Below, one piece after another: positions 1-5,006 of a stretch of DNA of 5,631 bases (its first letter is position 1; the number at the start of each line of letters is the position of its first letter). The position numbers and the translations under genes are program-made. Origin of the DNA: an uncultured Collinsella sp. (GTDB lineage: Bacteria > Actinomycetota > Coriobacteriia > Coriobacteriales > Coriobacteriaceae); assembly GCA_958448375.1 (NCBI GenBank), contig CAUDDU010000075.1, forward strand, positions 1-5,631. Direction: 5' to 3'. The notes below the pieces were generated by a model. It searched no databases, had not been told where the DNA came from, and saw nothing but the letters and a program-made list of their open reading frames with translations.

Positions 1-245
1 AGATCGTTGAGATGACAAGCGTCGTGCCGGTTGACGTGCATGTGGCCTATCCGCAGTATGAGCAGGTGCTTCGTTTGGCGCAGGATTCGGGTGCCAAGGT
101 TTCGGATACCGATTTCGCGGATGCCGTGACACTTCATTTTGTGTTTAAGGCAGGGGAGCAGGAGTCGTTTTGCGTTAAGATGCGCGAGCTTATGGCGGGG
201 CGCGAGGAGATCGAGGTCGGCGCTCCCGAGTTTGCCGAGTTCTAA
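1..245 (+). CDS. YigZ/IMPACT family protein, C-terminal part (5' end outside window)
   Basis: The reading frame is open from the left edge (first full codon at base 3) to a TAA at 243-245, so the true start lies upstream. The ATG at base 12 is internal and has no ribosome binding site. The visible 80 or so residues look like the small C-terminal ferredoxin-like domain (DUF1949) of the YigZ/UPF0029/IMPACT family. Recognisable points are the opening PVDVHVAYPQYEQVLRLAQ, the central DTDFADAVTLHFVF strand and a closing strand before GAPEFAEF. From memory, the E. coli YigZ tail has the same layout and length. Family members are associated with translation or proteolysis regulation, but their biochemical role in bacteria is not settled. 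The N-terminal UPF0029 domain is not in view, so this call rests on a weakly conserved domain. A hairpin terminator follows three bases after the stop, so this is the last gene of its transcript. Confidence 0.68.
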   Translation, partial: IVEMTSVVPVDVHVAYPQYEQVLRLAQDSGAKVSDTDFADAVTLHFVFKAGEQESFCVKMRELMAGREEIEVGAPEFAEF

Positions 246-247
246 CG

Positions 248-299
248 ACGACGGCCGGCGTTCTTTTGGATGGATCCCAAACGCGCCGGCCGTCGTTTT
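248..299 (+). terminator. Intrinsic terminator after the YigZ-family gene
   Basis: A perfect 13-bp stem is formed by ACGACGGCCGGCG (248-260) and its complement at 284-296, with a 23-base loop, followed by TTTT at 296-299. A few further pairs (TTTGG with CCAAA) are possible inside the loop. On the minus strand the stem is followed by CGTTAGAA and not a U-run. It should therefore terminate mainly rightward transcription, although it sits between convergent genes. Confidence 0.85.
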
Positions 300-312
300 A
301 TGTTGCTGCCGT

Positions 313-759
313 TTACTCGGCGAGCTGCTTTAGCACATCGCAGGCGATCTCGACGGCATCGTCGATGCAGCCGGGGCAGCTGCGGAGCGGACCTTTATCC
401 GATCCGATGCCCTTGAGCGTGCCGCAGACGGTCGTCGTGTTCTTCTCGCCAAATCGCTTGGCAATCTCGCGCGACAGCTTGTAGGTCTGGCCTTTGGTCT
501 TGGGGTTCTCCATGCCGTTGCTCATTACAAAGCCCATGATGGCAACAGCGCCCGAGATGGCGCCGCAGGTCTCGGTCATGCCACCCATGCCGGCGCCAAA
601 GCCCTCGGTGAGGGTAAAGGCGGTCTGGGGGTCGAGCCCGACGGCAGGTGCGAGCGTGCAGGCAACGGCCTGTGCGCAGTTAAAGCCGCGGGCGTGGTAT
701 TCGGCAGCCTGAGCCTGGCAGGCGGCGGTGTCGAGCTGGGTGGTATCGATCTGCTTCAT
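313..759 (-). CDS. C_GCAxxG_C_C family putative redox/metal-binding protein
   Basis: This encodes 148 residues with eight cysteines (14, 28, 34, 65, 112, 128, 131, 140). Recognisable family marks are GFNCAQAV (residues 25-32), the glycine-rich run GFGAGMGGMTETCGAISGAV (53-72), a Cys at 112 in VCGTLKG, and a CPGC pair at 128-131 followed by IDDAVEIAC. This is the pattern of the C_GCAxxG_C_C family, thought to be redox-active or metal-binding cytosolic proteins of unknown function in anaerobes. No signal peptide or membrane segment is visible. I chose the start at 759 because AAGGAGA (765-771) lies five bases upstream and the family's first Cys block then falls about 25 residues in, as is usual. 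The frame stays open further upstream. An ATG at 831 with GAGG five bases before it would add 24 residues. The gene is convergent with the YigZ-family gene and divergent from metY. The family call is firm, while the function is unknown. Confidence 0.86.
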   Translation of the reverse strand: MKQIDTTQLDTAACQAQAAEYHARGFNCAQAVACTLAPAVGLDPQTAFTLTEGFGAGMGGMTETCGAISGAVAIMGFVMSNGMENPKTKGQTYKLSREIAKRFGEKNTTTVCGTLKGIGSDKGPLRSCPGCIDDAVEIACDVLKQLAE

Positions 760-764
760 CGTTG

Positions 765-771
765 TCTCCTT
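765..771 (-). promoter_or_regulatory. Ribosome binding site deciding the start at 759
   Basis: On the minus strand AAGGAGA is followed by five bases and then ATG. It is the best Shine-Dalgarno match near this gene and favours the start at 759 over the in-frame ATG at 831, which has only GAGG. Confidence 0.75.
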
Positions 772-772
772 G

Positions 773-804
773 GTCACGGTGTACCCGCCTATGGTACCCG
801 TGAC
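773..804 (-). promoter_or_regulatory. Hairpin immediately upstream of a ribosome binding site
   Basis: In the minus-strand transcript, bases 804-793 and 785-773 pair as a 12-bp stem with a single bulged base at 780 and a 7-base loop (786-792). The lower arm ends one base before the AAGGAGA of the 313-759 gene. It could influence ribosome access or mark an mRNA end. If translation starts at 831 instead, the same bases are coding. No known riboswitch class is recognised. Confidence 0.5.
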
Positions 805-913
805 GGGGCATGTAATCATCGAGAGCTTCATGTATGCCTCATTTTTATCTATCGAGCAAATGCCCAAGGCTTGAGATAAATACCCCTAATCAATTTGTCC
901 CATAACCTACCTT

Positions 914-939
914 GGGGATGGGTTGAGAGGGGTGCAGGG
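914..939 (+). other. Four G-runs: putative G-quadruplex upstream of metY
   Basis: GGGG (914-917), GGG (920-922), GGGG (929-932) and GGG (937-939) are separated by loops of 2, 6 and 4 bases. This fits the G3+N1-7 pattern for an intramolecular three-tetrad quadruplex on the coding strand. The 6-base loop is TTGAGA, the same hexamer proposed as the -35 of metY. The pattern is seen directly; folding is inferred. Confidence 0.45.
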
Positions 940-951
940 TAGCGGTATCGT
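923..951 (+). promoter_or_regulatory. Candidate promoter of the metY-like gene
   Basis: TTGAGA (923-928), a 17-base spacer and TATCGT (946-951) match four of six bases at each consensus hexamer. A start of transcription near 958 would give a leader of about 33 bases before the ATG at 991. The overlap with the G-run cluster and with an imperfect inverted repeat (CCCAT 899-903, ATGGG 918-922) makes this a plausible control region. No operator is recognised. Confidence 0.4.
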
Positions 952-990
952 GAACCGAATAAAACTAAAACCCAGGCAAGGGAGCTAGAT

Positions 991-2274
991 ATGAGCGAGC
1001 AGACTATCGGTACTACATGTGTTCAGGGCGGCTATCACCCGGGAGATGCGGAGCCGCGCCAGGTGCCCATCTACCAGTCCACCACGTGGAAGTACGACAC
1101 GTCGGAGCACATGGGCAAGCTGTTTGACCTGGAGGAGTCTGGCTACTTCTACAGCCGTCTGCAGAACCCCACGTGCGATTTGGTTGCCGCCAAGATCTGC
1201 GAGATGGAGGGCGGCACCGCAGCGATGCTCACGAGTTCGGGCATGGCTGCGAACTTCCTCGCGATCTTTAACGTTGCCGGTGCCGGCGATCACGTGGTCG
1301 CAAGCTCTGCCATTTACGGCGGTACGTATAACCTGCTCGCCCACACCATGGGCCGCATGGGCGTGACCTGCACGTTCGTCGCCCCCGACTGCACCGATGA
1401 GGAGCTCGAGGCAGCCTTCCAGCCCAACACAAAGCTCGTCTTTGGCGAGACGATCGCAAACCCCGCCCTTGCCGTGCTCGATATTGAGCGCTTTGCCAAG
1501 GCCGCGCACGACCACGGCGTGCCGCTGATGGTCGACAACACCTTCCCGACGCCCGTGATGTGCCGTCCCTTTGAGTGGGGCGCCGTCATCGTCACGCACT
1601 CCACCACTAAGTACATGGATGGCCATGCGGCCTACCTGGGCGGCGTGATCGTCGATCACGGCCAGTTTGACTGGATGGCCCATGCTGATAAGTTCCCGGG
1701 TCTCACCACGCCTGACGAGAGCTATCACGGCGTGACCTATGCCGAGAAGTTCGGTCGCGAGGGCGCCTTCATTACCAAGGCCACCGCGCAGCTCATGCGC
1801 GACCTCGGCCCCATGCAGAACCCGCAGGCGGCCTTCTTCCTGAACAGCTCGCTCGAGAGCCTGCATGTACGCATGCCGCGTCATTGTGAGAACGGCCTGG
1901 CCGTTGCCAAGTTCCTGCAGAGCCATTCCAAGGTGCGCTTCGTGAGCTATCCGGGCCTGGAGGGCGATAAGTACTATGACCTGGCTCAGAAGTACATGCC
2001 CAACGGTACCTGCGGCGTTGTGAGCTTTGGCTTTAACGGTGGTCGCGCGGCGGCCGAGACCTTTATGAAGAGCCTCAAGCTCGCCCAGATCGCCACGCAC
2101 GTGGCCGATGCCCGCACTTGCTGCCTGCATCCCGCTAATGCCACGCATCGCCAGATGAACGATGAGGAGCTCATCGCCTGTGGCATCTCCGCCGACATGG
2201 TGCGCCTGTCGTGCGGCCTCGAGGACACGGCCGATCTGATTGCCGACCTTGAGCAGGCACTCGAGCAGTGCTAG
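991..2274 (+). CDS. metY: O-acetylhomoserine sulfhydrylase-like PLP enzyme (MetY / Cys-Met metabolism family)
   Basis: This encodes 427 residues, the usual length for MetY and longer than MetB-type enzymes. It is a cytosolic fold-type I PLP enzyme expected to make homocysteine from O-acetylhomoserine and sulfide. Visible marks are YSRLQNPT (54-61, cofactor phosphate contacts from the neighbouring subunit), the SSGMAA phosphate loop (82-87), Y109 in IYGGTYNLL, D182 in VDNTFPTP (pairs with the pyridine nitrogen), the Schiff-base lysine K207 in THSTTKYMDGHA, SYHGV (244-248) and R406 in VRLSCGLED, the usual substrate-carboxylate arginine. The start has AAGGGAG (978-984) six bases upstream. The active-site stretch near 370-386 (HVADARTCCLHPANATH) departs from the family form I remember (NIGDARTLAIHPASTTH), so a gamma-lyase or other related reaction cannot be excluded. 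A strong terminator follows. No homoserine acyltransferase is beside it. Confidence 0.88.
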   Translation: MSEQTIGTTCVQGGYHPGDAEPRQVPIYQSTTWKYDTSEHMGKLFDLEESGYFYSRLQNPTCDLVAAKICEMEGGTAAMLTSSGMAANFLAIFNVAGAGDHVVASSAIYGGTYNLLAHTMGRMGVTCTFVAPDCTDEELEAAFQPNTKLVFGETIANPALAVLDIERFAKAAHDHGVPLMVDNTFPTPVMCRPFEWGAVIVTHSTTKYMDGHAAYLGGVIVDHGQFDWMAHADKFPGLTTPDESYHGVTYAEKFGREGAFITKATAQLMRDLGPMQNPQAAFFLNSSLESLHVRMPRHCENGLAVAKFLQSHSKVRFVSYPGLEGDKYYDLAQKYMPNGTCGVVSFGFNGGRAAAETFMKSLKLAQIATHVADARTCCLHPANATHRQMNDEELIACGISADMVRLSCGLEDTADLIADLEQALEQC

Positions 2275-2341
2275 GCTAGCTCCGTACAAGGTGCCGATGC
2301 TGGCAGAAAGCTTCGGTGACCTTTCGTTCCGATTCCGTAGG

Positions 2342-2389
2342 CGGGACCCCAATCGCGGCTGTTTGCAGGCGATCGGGGCCCCGTTTTTT
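2342..2389 (+). terminator. Intrinsic terminator between metY and the MFS gene
   Basis: CGGGACCCCAATCGC (2342-2356) pairs with GCGATCGGGGCCCCG (2369-2383), a 15-bp stem with two A/C mismatches and a 12-base loop, followed directly by TTTTTT (2384-2389). It is a textbook rho-independent terminator for metY. It ends only 15 bases before the ribosome binding site of the next gene, so it may equally act as an attenuator in that gene's leader. Confidence 0.9.
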
Positions 2390-2404
2390 GCGTTAGGCCA
2401 CTCG

Positions 2405-2410
2405 AAAGGA
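2405..2410 (+). promoter_or_regulatory. Ribosome binding site deciding the MFS start
   Basis: AAAGGA lies five bases before the ATG at 2416. The earlier in-frame ATG at 2410 overlaps the last base of this site, so it would have no spacing. The start at 2416 is therefore preferred. Confidence 0.7.
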
Positions 2411-2415
2411 TGGAT

Positions 2416-3720
2416 ATGGAGAAAACTGCAGAGCAGTTGCGCCGCGAGCACATTGCTCTAGAGGGCGACACCCATGGCAAGAACAAATGGGCGATTCTGT
2501 TTACCGTGCTCATCATGACGTTTATGTCGTGTCTGGATTCGACCGTCGTGACCGTGGCGTTGCCCGTGATGCAAAAGGAGCTGGGCGTGGGCCTCGACCG
2601 CATCCAGCTGGTGAGCTCGGTGTACCTGCTTGCGACATGCGTGGCTATGCTGCCGTTTGGCCGCTTGGGCGACGTGCGCGGCAAGGTGGGCGTATTCCAG
2701 CTGGGCGTAATCGTTTTTACGGCCGGTTCGCTGCTTTGCGGCCTTTCGGGTTCGCTCGAGGTTCTTATCCTGGCACGCATTGTTCAGGGCGTCGGTTGCG
2801 CGGCGGCCATGGCTAACAACATGGGTATCATCACCGAGTCGTTTCCGGCGCGCGAACGTGGCCGTGCCATGGGTATTCTCGCGACCTTTGTGGCCCTCGG
2901 CATGATGTGTGGCCCCGTGCTTGGCGGCATGCTGGTGGCAAGCTTTCCCTGGGAGAGTATCTTCCTCATCAACCTGCCTATTGGCGTGATCTCGTTTATC
3001 GTGGGGCTCTACACGCTGCCGCATGTTAAGCCGGAGGCCGGCGAGCGCCCCATGTCCCTGATCGAGGCCGCTCGTCGCTGCTTTGCAAATTCGGCCTTCA
3101 CCATCAACCTTGCCTGCATGCTCATCGTGTTCGTTGGCATTGGCGCATCCGAGTTTATTCTGCCGTTCTATTTTCAGGACGCCCACGGCTTTGGTTCCGA
3201 CATTTCCGGATTGCTCTTTTTGGCGCTGCCGATGGTGAATGCCTTTATCGGGCCGCTTTCGGGTACGGTTTCGGACCGTGTTGGCTGCGAGGGCCCTACG
3301 GCGGTCGGCCTGGGCGTGTATGTGTGCGGTCTCTTTGCGGTAAGCACGCTCGACGAGCGCTCTTCTATCCCTGTGATCGTGTGCTGTGTCGCGTTTATGT
3401 CGTGCGGTACGTCGGTTTTCCAGAGTCCTAACAACTCGTTGTACATGGGCTCGGCTCCGCGCGAAGCACTCGGCTTTGCGGGTAGTCTGGGTAGCCTGGC
3501 GCGTTATGCGGGTATGGCACTCGGCATTACGGTGGCGTCGAATATCCTGTATGGACAGATGAGCGTGGCGATGGGCGAGGCCGTGACCAGTTTTGTTGCA
3601 GGACGTCCGGATGTGTTCCTGTTTGGTTTCCGTTCGGTGTTCTATGTGTTGATGGCTGTGGCCGCTGTGGGCTTTGCGCTTGCCATGGTGCGTTTGGTGA
3701 AGATGCGCGCCCGCCATTAG
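2416..3720 (+). CDS. MFS efflux transporter, DHA2-like (EmrB/QacA-related), 12 apparent TM segments
   Basis: This encodes a 434-residue inner-membrane protein, probably a proton-driven exporter of drugs or metabolites. Sequence marks of the DHA2 group are LDSTVVTVALP (40-50) in the first membrane segment, motif A GRLGDVRGK (82-90), motif B ARIVQGVG (120-127) and motif C GPVLGG (166-171). A second family block is QSPNNSLYMGSAPREALGFAGSLGSLARYAG (about 336-366). I count hydrophobic segments near 25-50, 66-84, 91-110, 114-138, 150-174, 178-200, 228-252, 262-282, 292-311, 317-336, 353-378 and 403-426. DHA2 proteins usually have 14 segments. The central pair seems absent, with only a hydrophilic link (201-227) between segments 6 and 7, and the protein is shorter than the usual 450-500 or so residues. 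The substrate cannot be read from sequence. No regulator gene is adjacent. A terminator hairpin in front suggests separate or attenuated transcription. Confidence 0.88.
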   Translation: MEKTAEQLRREHIALEGDTHGKNKWAILFTVLIMTFMSCLDSTVVTVALPVMQKELGVGLDRIQLVSSVYLLATCVAMLPFGRLGDVRGKVGVFQLGVIVFTAGSLLCGLSGSLEVLILARIVQGVGCAAAMANNMGIITESFPARERGRAMGILATFVALGMMCGPVLGGMLVASFPWESIFLINLPIGVISFIVGLYTLPHVKPEAGERPMSLIEAARRCFANSAFTINLACMLIVFVGIGASEFILPFYFQDAHGFGSDISGLLFLALPMVNAFIGPLSGTVSDRVGCEGPTAVGLGVYVCGLFAVSTLDERSSIPVIVCCVAFMSCGTSVFQSPNNSLYMGSAPREALGFAGSLGSLARYAGMALGITVASNILYGQMSVAMGEAVTSFVAGRPDVFLFGFRSVFYVLMAVAAVGFALAMVRLVKMRARH

Positions 3721-3813
3721 CGTGTTGGGAGGCTGTCTGCCACGATTCGCGCCGTCCCAAAAAGACTGGTTTGTGGTGCGATGCGGCTTGTGGGACGGGC
3801 GGGGGTCGGTCCG

Positions 3814-3822
3814 TGGTAGACT
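3814..3822 (+). promoter_or_regulatory. Candidate extended -10 promoter of xpt
   Basis: TGG followed by TAGACT (3817-3822) gives a TGn extended -10 with four of six consensus bases. No good -35 lies 16-18 bases upstream, where the sequence is a run of Gs. A start near 3829 would leave a leader of about 49 bases, too short for the purine riboswitch seen before xpt in Bacillus, and none is recognised. Confidence 0.45.
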
Positions 3823-3844
3823 ATCGAACAACGTTTATTAATCG

Positions 3845-3862
3845 CGCGGTATCGTTGCCGCG
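3845..3862 (+). promoter_or_regulatory. Small hairpin touching the xpt ribosome binding site
   Basis: CGCGG (3845-3849) and CCGCG (3858-3862) form a 5-bp stem with an 8-base loop. It ends at the base before AGAAGGGG (3863-3870), the ribosome binding site seven bases from the xpt ATG. It is short, so a role is only a possibility. Confidence 0.3.
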
Positions 3863-3877
3863 AGAAGGGGTTGCGCC

Positions 3878-4456
3878 ATGCAGGAGCTTGAGGATCGTAT
3901 TCGCCATGACGGCATCGTAAAGGCCGGTAACGTCCTTAAGGTTGATGCCTTCCTCAACCACCAATGCGACGTTGAGCTGTTCGACCACATGGGCGCCGAG
4001 TGGGCCCGTCTGTTCGAGGGTGTCGAGATCAACAAGATCCTGACGATTGAGGCTTCGGGCATTGGCATGGCTTGCATCGCGGCTCAGCATTTTGGCGGCG
4101 TGCCGGTGGTCTTTGCCAAGAAGGCGCAGTCCATCAACCTTGACGGCGAGCAGTATGCCACGACCATCTATTCCTTTACCAAGCAGAAGGAGTACCCGGT
4201 CATTGTCGGCAAGCGCTTTCTGTCCGAGGGCGATAAGGTCCTGATTATCGACGACTTCCTGGCCAACGGCTGCGCGCTTGAGGGCCTTATTAAGATCTGC
4301 GAGGCTGCGGGCGCCGAAGTTGCCGGCATTGGCATCGCCGTTGAGAAGGGCTTCCAGGGCGGCGGCGATAAGCTCCGTAAGCGCGGCTTCCGCGTTGAGA
4401 GCTTGGCCCGTATCGCCGATATGGACTGCGAGAACGGCGAGATCACCTTCGCCTAA
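3878..4456 (+). CDS. xpt: Xanthine phosphoribosyltransferase
   Basis: This 192-residue cytosolic enzyme joins xanthine to PRPP to give XMP, the salvage route toward GMP. Family marks are KVDAFLNHQ (21-29) next to the purine site, TIEASGIG (56-63), VVFAKK (77-82), YSFTKQ (98-103) and the PRPP-binding loop [11 protein letters not shown] (121-131) with the paired Asp residues D125-D126. Further conserved blocks are [10 protein letters not shown] (151-160) and RVESLARI (172-179). Nearly every block can be aligned by eye, from memory, with Bacillus subtilis Xpt, and the length is about the same. The ATG has AGAAGGGG seven bases upstream and the N-terminus matches the family start. No pbuX-type xanthine permease lies beside it. 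The upstream MFS gene belongs to a different transporter family, so a functional link is doubtful. A hairpin with a U-run follows 27 bases after the stop. Confidence 0.95.
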   Translation: MQELEDRIRHDGIVKAGNVLKVDAFLNHQCDVELFDHMGAEWARLFEGVEINKILTIEASGIGMACIAAQHFGGVPVVFAKKAQSINLDGEQYATTIYSFTKQKEYPVIVGKRFLSEGDKVLIIDDFLANGCALEGLIKICEAAGAEVAGIGIAVEKGFQGGGDKLRKRGFRVESLARIADMDCENGEITFA

Positions 4457-4483
4457 GCGCGCAACACAAGCGATTGGTATGCG

Positions 4484-4514
4484 ATGTGACAAAGGGACTG
4501 TCCCTTTGTCACAT
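4484..4514. repeat. Perfect palindrome A, GGGACTGT type
   Basis: This is a 31-base palindrome with two perfect 15-base arms (4484-4498 and 4500-4514) around a single central T at 4499. Each arm contains GTGACAAAGGGAC. Reading in from the left, GTGACAAAGGGACTGT (4486-4501) matches 14 of 16 bases of GTGAAATAGGGACTGT in palindrome B (4938-4953). The shared core in two places in the window points to a dispersed repeat family rather than a chance terminator stem. It lies between xpt and the GGQ-domain gene. Confidence 0.85.
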
Positions 4515-4519
4515 TTTTT
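4484..4519 (+). terminator. Terminator of xpt formed by palindrome A
   Basis: The 15-bp stem is followed by an unbroken run of six Ts (4514-4519), enough for intrinsic termination after xpt. The single central base means that the stem must open a little to make a loop, for example with ACTGT unpaired. Confidence 0.75.
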
Positions 4520-4527
4520 GTATGAGG

Positions 4528-4532
4528 GGAGG
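4528..4532 (+). promoter_or_regulatory. Ribosome binding site deciding the start at 4540
   Basis: GGAGG within GAGGGGAGGTG lies seven bases before the ATG at 4540. The in-frame ATG at 4522 sits upstream of this site and the frame's earlier ATG (4474) precedes the terminator, so both are rejected as starts. Confidence 0.8.
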
Positions 4533-4539
4533 TGCTGAT

Positions 4540-4920
4540 ATGGATGAGAACAAGATGGAATGGCGCGAGTATGCGCGCTATGCCGAGATGTCGGTCGAGG
4601 AGTTGGCGCGCGATTGCGAGGTGCAGGTGTTTCGCGCGACGGGTCCTGGCGGACAGGGCGTGAACACGACGGACTCGGCGGTGCGCATGAAGCATATCCC
4701 TTCGGGGATTACCGTGACGGCGCGCGAGAGCCGCAGTCAGTTCCAGAATCGTGCGAGCTGTTTGCGTAAGCTGAGGGCAGAGCTTGAGCGTCGCGGGCGT
4801 CCACCGCGTCGACGCGTAAAGACCAAGGTGCCTCAACGCTCTCGCCAGCGCAGGCTCAACGACAAACGCTTCAACGCCATTAAAAAGGCCAACCGACGCA
4901 AACCGGGCAGCGACGAATAG
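4540..4920 (+). CDS. Stand-alone RF-1 (GGQ) domain protein, ArfB-like ribosome rescue candidate
   Basis: This encodes 126 residues holding the peptidyl-tRNA hydrolysis domain of class I release factors without any codon-reading domains. The core is [29 protein letters not shown] (31-59) with GGQ at 37-39. It is followed by a helix with [15 protein letters not shown] (69-83) and a strongly basic tail (85-122) that includes [13 protein letters not shown], much like the ArfB/YaeJ tail that enters the empty mRNA channel. The likely role is hydrolysis of peptidyl-tRNA on stalled ribosomes. That is inferred from family knowledge, and it could instead belong to one of the uncharacterised release-factor-like groups. 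The residue after GGQ is Gly where His or Ser is usual. The gene is enclosed by two related palindromes, with A ending 25 bases before the ATG and B starting 8 bases after the stop. No promoter is evident between the xpt terminator and the ribosome binding site. Confidence 0.85.
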   Translation: MDENKMEWREYARYAEMSVEELARDCEVQVFRATGPGGQGVNTTDSAVRMKHIPSGITVTARESRSQFQNRASCLRKLRAELERRGRPPRRRVKTKVPQRSRQRRLNDKRFNAIKKANRRKPGSDE

Positions 4921-4928
4921 CCTCCTTG

Positions 4929-4999
4929 TAAGTTGCGGTGAAATAGGGACTGTTTTGCGGCTTTAGCTGCATAAACAGTCCCTATTTCACCGCAACTTA
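4929..4999. repeat. Long palindrome B, GGGACTGT type, between convergent genes
   Basis: Two perfect 27-base arms (4929-4955 and 4973-4999) enclose 17 bases. Inside these, TGCGGC (4956-4961) pairs with GCTGCA (4966-4971) around a TTTA loop, with one G-T pair and one bulged T at 4972. The whole can fold into a stem of about 33 bp. The arm contains GTGAAATAGGGACTGT, related to palindrome A. It fills the gap between the convergent GGQ-domain and lipid kinase genes. Neither side has a U-run, so it is not a classical intrinsic terminator, although such a stem may still block transcription or protect mRNA ends in both directions. Confidence 0.9.
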
Positions 5000-5006
5000 G
5001 GTGGGG

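Noticed and set aside
860..990. SAM or SAH riboswitch, or T-box, in front of metY
   Set aside because: None of the conserved core sequences of the SAM-I, SAM-II, SAM-IV or SAH classes and no T-box sequence could be recognised, and the likely leader is short.
985..2451. Long open frame of 488 codons on the minus strand, opposite metY
   Set aside because: It mirrors the metY codons and stays open because TTA, CTA and TCA codons are rare in this GC-rich gene. The product resembles no family, and no ribosome binding site or promoter supports it.
3788..3822. Classical -35/-10 promoter using TTGTGG (3788-3793)
   Set aside because: The spacing to TAGACT is 23 bases, too long for the housekeeping sigma factor. 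The extended -10 alone is the better reading.
2458..3831. Open frame of 457 codons on the minus strand, opposite the MFS gene
   Set aside because: The product is overloaded with His, Arg and Gln and has no domain. It is the mirror image of a membrane protein gene, and the plus-strand gene is beyond doubt.
3829..3877. Purine riboswitch in front of xpt
   Set aside because: The leader is only about 49 bases and shows no three-way junction with conserved loops. A 5-bp hairpin is all that is seen.
3821..4492. Open frame of 223 codons on the minus strand, opposite xpt
   Set aside because: Its Leu/Ala/Asp-rich composition is typical of antisense shadows in GC-rich genes. Xpt is recognised along its full length on the other strand.
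4484..4999. CRISPR-like or terminal inverted repeats of an insertion sequence
   Set aside because: The two palindromes are not direct repeats with spacers, there is no transposase between them, and I saw no target-site duplication outside them.
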